From Thermoflexales bacterium (lineage in GTDB: Bacteria > Chloroflexota > Anaerolineae > J036 > Brachytrichaceae): a DNA stretch of 7,198 nt. The notes beneath the pieces were generated by a model. It saw only the letters and a list, made by a program, of their open reading frames with translations, was not told the origin of the DNA and made no database searches. The stretch is taken from the NCBI GenBank assembly GCA_017998555.1, contig JAGOCU010000111.1, positions 1-7,198 on the forward strand. The letters run 5' to 3'. This document shows positions 1 to 4,301 of the stretch, one piece after another; the first letter of the stretch is position 1; every line of letters starts with the position of its first letter. A program made the translations under genes and the position numbers.

Positions 1-1299
1 GGCCCGGACATCTGGGCGGCCAGCGTGCGCGTCTTTGACGCGGCCGTGAACAAGGCCTATGGCGGCAAGCGCCAGATCCACTGGATGGAGGTCTTTGCCG
101 GCGAAGAAGCCTTCCGCAAGTTCGGCGACTGGCTTCCCCAGGAGACCGTCGACGCCTTTGGCGAGTTCCTGGTCGGGATCAAAGGCCCGCTGACCACGCC
201 CATTGGCAAGGGCATTCGCTCGCTCAACGTCGCCCTGCGCCAGTTGCTGGATCTGTACGCCTGCGTGCGGCCGGTCAAATACTTCGCCGGCGTGCCATCC
301 CCCGTAAAGCGGCCGGAGAAGGTCGACATGGTGATCTACCGCGAGAACACCGAGGACATTTACGCCGGGATCGACTTTGAGGCGGGCTCCGAACAGGCGG
401 TCAAACTGTTGAACTTCATCAAGGAGCAGATGCCCAAGGAGTTCAAGAAGGTGCGTTTCGGGGCGGAGGACGTCGCCAGCGTCGGGGTCGGGATCAAGCC
501 GATCTCGTCCCACGGAACCGAGCGCCTGGTGCGCTCCGCCATCAATTACGCCCTGCGCTTCAATCGCAAGAGCCTGACGATTGTGCACAAGGGCAACATC
601 ATGAAGTTCACCGAGGGCGCGTTCCGGGATTGGGCCTACGCCCTCGCCCAGCGCGAATACCGCGATCGGATCGTCACCCAGCGCGAGAGCTGGATCATCG
701 ACAACAAGGACCGCAACCCGGCCATGAGCGTTGAGGACAACGCCAAAGCGATTGATCCTGGGTATGACATGATGACGCCCGCGCAGCAGGCCGAGATCGT
801 GGCCGAGGTTGGCGCCGCCCTCCAGCTCATGCCCACCCACGGCGGGGGCAAATGGAAGAAGATGCTGATGGTCAAGGACAGCATCGCCGACATCACTCTG
901 CAGCAGGTGCTCACCCGGCCGGACGAGTTCGATATCATCGCCACACCGAACCTGAACGGCGACTATCTGAGCGACGCGCTCGCCGCGCAGGTTGGCGGGA
1001 TCGGCATCGCCCCCGGCGGAAACATCAACTATGTGACCGGGCATGCGATCTTCGAGGCCACCCACGGCACCGCGCCAAAGTACGCCAATCTCGACAAGGT
1101 GAATCCGGGCTCGGTAATCCTGTCGGGCGAAATGATGCTGCGTTATATGGGCTGGGTCGAAGCTGCGGATGCGATCCTCGCGGCCCTGGACAAGACCATC
1201 GCCCAGAAGACGGTGACCTATGACTTCGCGCGCCAGATGGAAGGAGCCAGGGAAGTCAAGTGCAGCGAATTCGCGAGCGCCATCATCGCAAATCTGTAG
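1..1299 (+). CDS. icd: NADP-dependent isocitrate dehydrogenase, 5'-truncated by the window edge
   Basis: Cytoplasmic TCA-cycle enzyme: isocitrate + NADP+ to 2-oxoglutarate + CO2 + NADPH. The reading frame is open from base 1, and the residues before the GTG at 25 (GPDIWAAS) still align to the family, so that GTG is not the start; roughly 37 N-terminal residues lie outside. Visible family motifs: IKGPLTTP, then GIRSLNVALRQ (substrate-binding loop; its serine at 220-222 corresponds to E. coli Ser113, the AceK phosphorylation site), SPVKRPE, DMVIYRENTEDIYAG, HKGNIMKFTEGAF, NLNGDYLSDALAAQVGG and EATHGTAPKY. NADP preference follows from the Lys-Tyr after HGTAP (1078-1083) and the Tyr...Arg in TYDFAR, which match E. 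coli Lys344/Tyr345 and Tyr391/Arg395. Compared with E. coli, about 45 extra residues lie between the AQREYRDR segment and MVKDSIAD (about 660-870), as I recall for cyanobacterial enzymes. Ends with TAG; converges with the MFS gene. Confidence 0.96.
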   Translation, partial: GPDIWAASVRVFDAAVNKAYGGKRQIHWMEVFAGEEAFRKFGDWLPQETVDAFGEFLVGIKGPLTTPIGKGIRSLNVALRQLLDLYACVRPVKYFAGVPSPVKRPEKVDMVIYRENTEDIYAGIDFEAGSEQAVKLLNFIKEQMPKEFKKVRFGAEDVASVGVGIKPISSHGTERLVRSAINYALRFNRKSLTIVHKGNIMKFTEGAFRDWAYALAQREYRDRIVTQRESWIIDNKDRNPAMSVEDNAKAIDPGYDMMTPAQQAEIVAEVGAALQLMPTHGGGKWKKMLMVKDSIADITLQQVLTRPDEFDIIATPNLNGDYLSDALAAQVGGIGIAPGGNINYVTGHAIFEATHGTAPKYANLDKVNPGSVILSGEMMLRYMGWVEAADAILAALDKTIAQKTVTYDFARQMEGAREVKCSEFASAIIANL

Positions 1300-1310
1300 C
1301 CGAAAACATT

Positions 1311-1358
1311 CCCGAAAGCGATAGCGGCGGCCGATGGGCCGCCGCTATCGCTTTCGGG
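1311..1358. terminator. Perfect 22-bp inverted repeat, shared by convergent icd and MFS genes
   Basis: Arms 1311-1332 and 1337-1358 are perfectly complementary, with a 4-base loop (gatg). The arm begins CCCGAAAGCGATAGC. It starts 11 bp after the icd stop. The MFS gene ends inside it: the TAG stop (1347-1345) and the last codons are part of the right-hand arm. On the minus strand the hairpin is followed by AATGTTTTCGG, a short T-run, so it is a reasonable intrinsic terminator for the MFS gene. On the plus strand no T-run follows (caacagcc), so for icd it may act as a weak terminator or as a 3'-end stabilising hairpin. The structure is seen directly; the termination role is inferred. Confidence 0.8.
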
Positions 1359-2529
1359 CAACAGCCGTCGCGCGGTCGAAGACGCCGAAGATCAGCATCG
1401 ACACCGCGACAAAGCCCAGGGCCATCCACGGGATGATGACGCCTCGGGTTGGCTCGAACAGTTGTCCGGCAAGCCACGGCCAGAGCATGGTCCCCAGGCT
1501 GCCCAGGACGAAAACATAGCCGGTGATGCCCGCCGTCGCGCCGAGGCGCTCGCCGGCGAAGGCCAACATATTTGGGAAGATCGGCCCAATGGCGATCCCC
1601 AACCCGCACACCGCGAGCCAGATCCAGGGCGACTGACCGGCCGACAGGACAAAGGCAAGACCGCTGACAATGCCGAGCCCGAGCGCGGCGATCGAAACGG
1701 TTCGAATCGGCCAGCGATGGGTGGCAGGGATGGCGAGCAGCCGTCCGGCCATGAAGCTCAGCCAAAAAGCCGTAGCCAGGGTCGTGGCGGCCCCGGTGCG
1801 CTCGAACCCGAGCGAGACGCCGTAGTCGGCCGTCCAGGTGAACATCGTCGCCTCGCAACCGGCATAGGCGAAGAAGAGCAGCCCTACCAACACGAGCTTC
1901 GTCGTCGGCGGCCGTGTCCCCGCCGAGGCGGATTGACTCACGGATGGTCGAGGCGGCGTCACGGTCAGCGCCGCAATCATGATCAGCGCGTTGACCGCGC
2001 CAATCACCAGCCAGGCGAGGCGCACCTGCCCGGATAGCGTCAGCGAGGCCGCGACCAGCAGGGGCGCCAATGCCCCGCCCGCGCCGAAAGCAAGATGCAG
2101 GCCATTCATGAACGGCCCGACGCGATTGCCATGGGTCCACTGGATCAACGTATTCGAGCCAACATCGACCGTGCTCGAAAAGACGCCCAGCAGAAACAGA
2201 CCCACTGCCGCGGCGGGCACACCCGGCAGATAGGTGATCGCGGCGGCAGCCAGGGCCGTCAGCGCATACCCGCCGGCGAGCGCCCGATGCCCATGGGCGC
2301 GGGCATACAGCCGACCCGCGATCGCAGAGCCGGTGAGCCGGCCGAGGGCCATGGCGGCAACGATGATGGCGATCTCGCCCAGCGACACCCCGGCGTTTGC
2401 GGCAAAGGTGGAGAGCGACGGGCCCACACCGCCATCGACCAGGCCGAGCGCAATAAAGCCGGCGACATACAGGCTGGTCTGGGCGGCTCGGGGCGGGTTA
2501 GGCGTGGAAGGGTATCCGGAATTTGACAC
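1345..2529 (-). CDS. MFS transporter, FucP/NaGLT1-like (sugar-type) permease
   Basis: Inner-membrane secondary transporter, 394 residues, within the normal range for a 12-helix MFS protein. Hydrophobic segments fill about residues 18-40, 49-74 and 84-118, then 140-192, a hydrophilic central loop at 193-211 (TPPRPSVSQSASAGTRPPTT), then the second half at 212-384. Loop 2-3 has a degenerate MFS motif A (GRLYARAHGHR, 72-82). DVGSNTLIQW (122-131) plus MNGLHLAFGAGGALAP (141-156), YAGCEATMFTW (222-232) and GPIFPNMLAFAGERLG (315-330) resemble the fucose permease / sodium-glucose transporter 1 branch, so a sugar or related solute is a guess; the substrate is not determinable. The GTG start at 2529 is chosen because an in-frame TAG lies four codons upstream and no later start precedes the first helix. 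No Shine-Dalgarno is visible. Divergent from the photolyase gene; functional link not evident. Confidence 0.87.
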   Translation of the reverse strand: MSNSGYPSTPNPPRAAQTSLYVAGFIALGLVDGGVGPSLSTFAANAGVSLGEIAIIVAAMALGRLTGSAIAGRLYARAHGHRALAGGYALTALAAAAITYLPGVPAAAVGLFLLGVFSSTVDVGSNTLIQWTHGNRVGPFMNGLHLAFGAGGALAPLLVAASLTLSGQVRLAWLVIGAVNALIMIAALTVTPPRPSVSQSASAGTRPPTTKLVLVGLLFFAYAGCEATMFTWTADYGVSLGFERTGAATTLATAFWLSFMAGRLLAIPATHRWPIRTVSIAALGLGIVSGLAFVLSAGQSPWIWLAVCGLGIAIGPIFPNMLAFAGERLGATAGITGYVFVLGSLGTMLWPWLAGQLFEPTRGVIIPWMALGFVAVSMLIFGVFDRATAVARKR

Positions 2530-2537
2530 GACCGGCG

Positions 2538-2545
2538 ACTATACT
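2538..2545. promoter_or_regulatory. Symmetric divergent -10 region serving the MFS and photolyase genes
   Basis: The 8-mer ACTATACT reads TATACT on the plus strand (2540-2545) and TATAGT on the minus strand (2543-2538), so two -10 elements overlap around a central TATA. With standard spacing, plus-strand transcription would start near 2552, about 3 bases before the photolyase ATG. Minus-strand transcription would start near 2531, about 2 bases before the MFS GTG. Neither start codon has a Shine-Dalgarno, which is what leaderless mRNAs would look like. The -35 regions at 16-18 bp are poor on both strands. The motif is seen; promoter activity is inferred. Confidence 0.5.
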
Positions 2546-2554
2546 CGCGCAGAC

Positions 2555-3979
2555 ATGGCCTGGGTCATCCATTGGTTCCGCCGCGACCTGCGGCTGACCG
2601 ACAACACGGCGCTGGCCGCAGCGGCCGCCCTCAGCGAGGGCGATGTGCTGCCGGTGTTTGTCGTCGATCCGGCCCTCGCGAGCGGGCAGGATGTGTCCGC
2701 TGCCCGGCTCAACTTCCTGTATGGATGCCTGCGCGATCTCGACGCCCACCTGCGCCAGCGCGGCAGCCGGCTGCTGATTCGACGGGGGGATCCGGCGACC
2801 GTTCTTGTCGACCTCGCCCGCGAAACCGGCGCATCGCGGGTGACCTTCAATCGGGACTACACGCCTCTTGCCCGGCGCCGGGATTCCCGGGTCACCGCCG
2901 CATTGCGCGACGCCGGAATCGACCCGGATGCAAAACGAGATGCCTACATCCGCGAACCGGGAGAGGTGCTTTCGGGCGCGGGCACGCCATACACCGTCTT
3001 CACGCCCTTCAAACGAGCCTGGCTCGCGTTGCCAAAGGATTGGCGTCCGGACACGGCCGCGCCAGCGTTGCGCGCGCCGCCCGACCTCGCCAGCGAAACG
3101 CTGCCGGACCCGCGTCCCGATTCGCCCGCCCTGCCCCCGCCGGGCGAACGGCCGGCGTTCGCGCGGCTGCGTCAGTTCGAACGATCAGGCGGGCTTGACG
3201 CGTATGCCAATCAACGCGACGCGCTCGCGGCTGAAGGCACCTCGCGGCTGTCGGCCCATTTGCGTTTTGGCGCGCTCTCGCCGCGCCAGGCCGCCCAGGC
3301 CGCCCTCAACGCCGGGGATTCAAAAGGAGCGCAGACGTTTCTCTCTGAGCTGATCTGGCGCGAGTTCTACGCCCACGTATTGTTTCACTTCCCGCGCGCC
3401 GATCGCGCGAACTTCAATCCCGCCTATGACGGCCTGGCGTGGGGAAGCGGAGACGCGGCCGAAGACGTGCGGCGCTTTGCAGCCTGGACCCAGGGACGCA
3501 CCGGATATCCCATCGTCGATGCCGCGATGCGTCAATTGGCCGAGACCGGCTGGATGCACAATCGCGCCCGCATGATCACCGCCTCGTTTCTGACGAAGGA
3601 TCTGCATCTGGATTGGCGACTTGGCGAGTCGTTTTTCATGCGGTCCCTGATCGATGGCGACCCGGCTTCGAACAATGGCGGATGGCAATGGGCGGCTGGC
3701 ACGGGAACAGATGCGCAGCCCTGGTTTCGGGTCTTCAACCCGACGCTGCAGGGACGGCGCTTTGACCCGGATGGCGCGTATGTCCGGCAGTGGGTGCCCG
3801 AGCTGGCCAGGTTTTCCGAGGCCGACATTCACACCCCCTGGGAAGCGTCGCCCCTCATGCAGCGCGCCGCCGGCTGCGTCATCGGTGAGGGCTATTCCGC
3901 TCCAATCGTCGACCACGCCACCCAACGGGAAGAGACGCTGCGTCGCTTCAAGGCGCTCAAGGCGCCAGCGCGAGCCTGA
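2555..3979 (+). CDS. phrB: Deoxyribodipyrimidine photolyase (class I CPD photolyase)
   Basis: Flavoenzyme that uses blue/near-UV light to split cyclobutane pyrimidine dimers in DNA. 474 residues, typical for class I. The start is set at ATG 2555 because the protein then begins MAWVIHWFRRDLRLTDN, the usual N-terminus; the frame is open further upstream but that part is antisense to the MFS gene. An N-terminal alpha/beta antenna domain (about 1-130) is followed by a linker and a helical FAD domain (about 200-470). FAD-domain motifs: EGTSRLSAHLRFG, ELIWREFYAH, RTGYPIVDAAMRQL, GWMHNRARMI and DGDPASNNGGWQWAAGTGTD, closely matching E. coli PhrB. The electron-transfer tryptophan triad is present as W296, W354 and W377, with the same 23-residue spacing between the last two as in E. 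coli (W359, W382). The antenna cofactor (folate or deazaflavin) cannot be assigned. A photolyase rather than a (6-4) enzyme or cryptochrome is favoured by overall PhrB similarity. Confidence 0.95.
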   Translation: MAWVIHWFRRDLRLTDNTALAAAAALSEGDVLPVFVVDPALASGQDVSAARLNFLYGCLRDLDAHLRQRGSRLLIRRGDPATVLVDLARETGASRVTFNRDYTPLARRRDSRVTAALRDAGIDPDAKRDAYIREPGEVLSGAGTPYTVFTPFKRAWLALPKDWRPDTAAPALRAPPDLASETLPDPRPDSPALPPPGERPAFARLRQFERSGGLDAYANQRDALAAEGTSRLSAHLRFGALSPRQAAQAALNAGDSKGAQTFLSELIWREFYAHVLFHFPRADRANFNPAYDGLAWGSGDAAEDVRRFAAWTQGRTGYPIVDAAMRQLAETGWMHNRARMITASFLTKDLHLDWRLGESFFMRSLIDGDPASNNGGWQWAAGTGTDAQPWFRVFNPTLQGRRFDPDGAYVRQWVPELARFSEADIHTPWEASPLMQRAAGCVIGEGYSAPIVDHATQREETLRRFKALKAPARA

Positions 3980-4051
3980 CCTGACAGGTCACCGCTGCAC
4001 CATGCCGACCTGACAGGTCACCCCCACGTCAGGCTGACCTGATAGGTCACC
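3977..4051. repeat. Three 17-bp palindromic repeats with a 29-bp period
   Basis: Copies at 3977-3993, 4006-4022 and 4035-4051, consensus TGACCTGACAGGTCACC. Copy 2 begins with C instead of T; copy 3 has T for C in the second half. Each is a near-perfect inverted repeat, TGACCTG-A-CAGGTCA, and the 12-bp spacers are unrelated to each other, so only the palindromes are repeated. The first three bases of copy 1 are the photolyase TGA stop codon. A further inverted repeat (GTCAG-G-CTGAC, 4028-4038) bridges spacer 2 and copy 3. The exact period suggests either stacked operator sites for a dimeric regulator or a small cluster of dispersed REP-like palindromes. The one-base centre makes a transcription-terminator role unlikely. 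No other copy was noticed in the window. Confidence 0.85.
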
Positions 4052-4077
4052 CATATCGGCAGGTGGGCTGGTCGTTT

Positions 4078-4135
4078 ACAGGAGAACGGGAGAACGGGAG
4101 AATACACTTACCCTCCCGTTCTCTCGTTCTCCTGT
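4078..4135. repeat. Long inverted repeat built from 8-bp tandem repeats
   Basis: Arms 4078-4100 and 4113-4135 (23 bp) pair around a 12-base loop with a single DNA mismatch that would be a G-U pair in RNA transcribed rightward. The left arm consists of tandem GGAGAACG units (4081-4088, 4089-4096, partial from 4097); the right arm is the complement, with one unit carrying the change. It lies about 100 bp after the photolyase stop. There is no T-run directly after it on the plus strand (TTGATTGCAGG), so it is not a classical intrinsic terminator, though it could protect or end the photolyase transcript. A MITE/REP-like origin is possible. Confidence 0.85.
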
Positions 4136-4137
4136 TG

Positions 4138-4301
4138 ATTGCAGGCCCGGAACCTGGGCGAGGGTGCTATAGGGAGCTGACTCTGCAATAGCCGTGAGTG
4201 AATGCGCGCCGCGCGCCAAATCCAAAGCGTAACGTCCTACAATGAAATCACCGAGCTGGAATTGCTGAACGGCGTTCGATTTGCTCGGTGGGAGTCCAGC
4301 C
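4138..4301 (+). promoter_or_regulatory. Upstream region of the exported-protein gene: possible promoter and folded leader
   Basis: This completes the gene-free stretch 3980-4301. ATTGCAG (4138-4144) is complementary to CTGCAAT (4183-4189) and encloses a small GCCCGG / CTGGGC hairpin (4145-4150 with 4154-4159). Two -10-like hexamers are visible: TATAGG at 4168-4173, preceded by TG one base upstream (extended -10 form), and TACAAT at 4238-4243. Neither has a convincing -35. If TACAAT is used, transcription starts near 4250 and the leader is about 50 bases; if TATAGG, about 120 bases. I do not recognise a known riboswitch. Low confidence for any single element. Confidence 0.3.
4290..4294 (+). 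promoter_or_regulatory. Shine-Dalgarno GGGAG deciding the start of the exported protein
   Basis: GGGAG lies 7 bases before the ATG at 4302. This favours ATG 4302 over the in-frame TTG at 4281, and the protein then begins directly with a signal peptide. Confidence 0.75.

Noticed and set aside
1283..2140. 285-residue minus-strand reading frame overlapping the MFS gene
   Set aside because: Arg/Asp/Gly-rich shadow frame of a high-GC gene; the MFS frame has clear membrane helices and motifs.
2523..2528. Perfect -35 hexamer TTGACA ahead of the photolyase
   Set aside because: Only 11 bp from TATACT; too short for a sigma-70 promoter, and no other -10 is found at 16-18 bp.
2234..2554. In-frame extension of the photolyase reading frame by 107 codons upstream
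   Set aside because: It is antisense to the MFS gene, and the family N-terminus (WFRRDLR) begins right after ATG 2555.
3977..4051. CRISPR array
   Set aside because: Only three 17-bp palindromes with 12-bp spacers and no cas genes; spacers are far too short.
4281..4301. TTG start seven codons upstream for the exported protein
   Set aside because: It would place the Shine-Dalgarno inside the coding region and add residues before the signal peptide.
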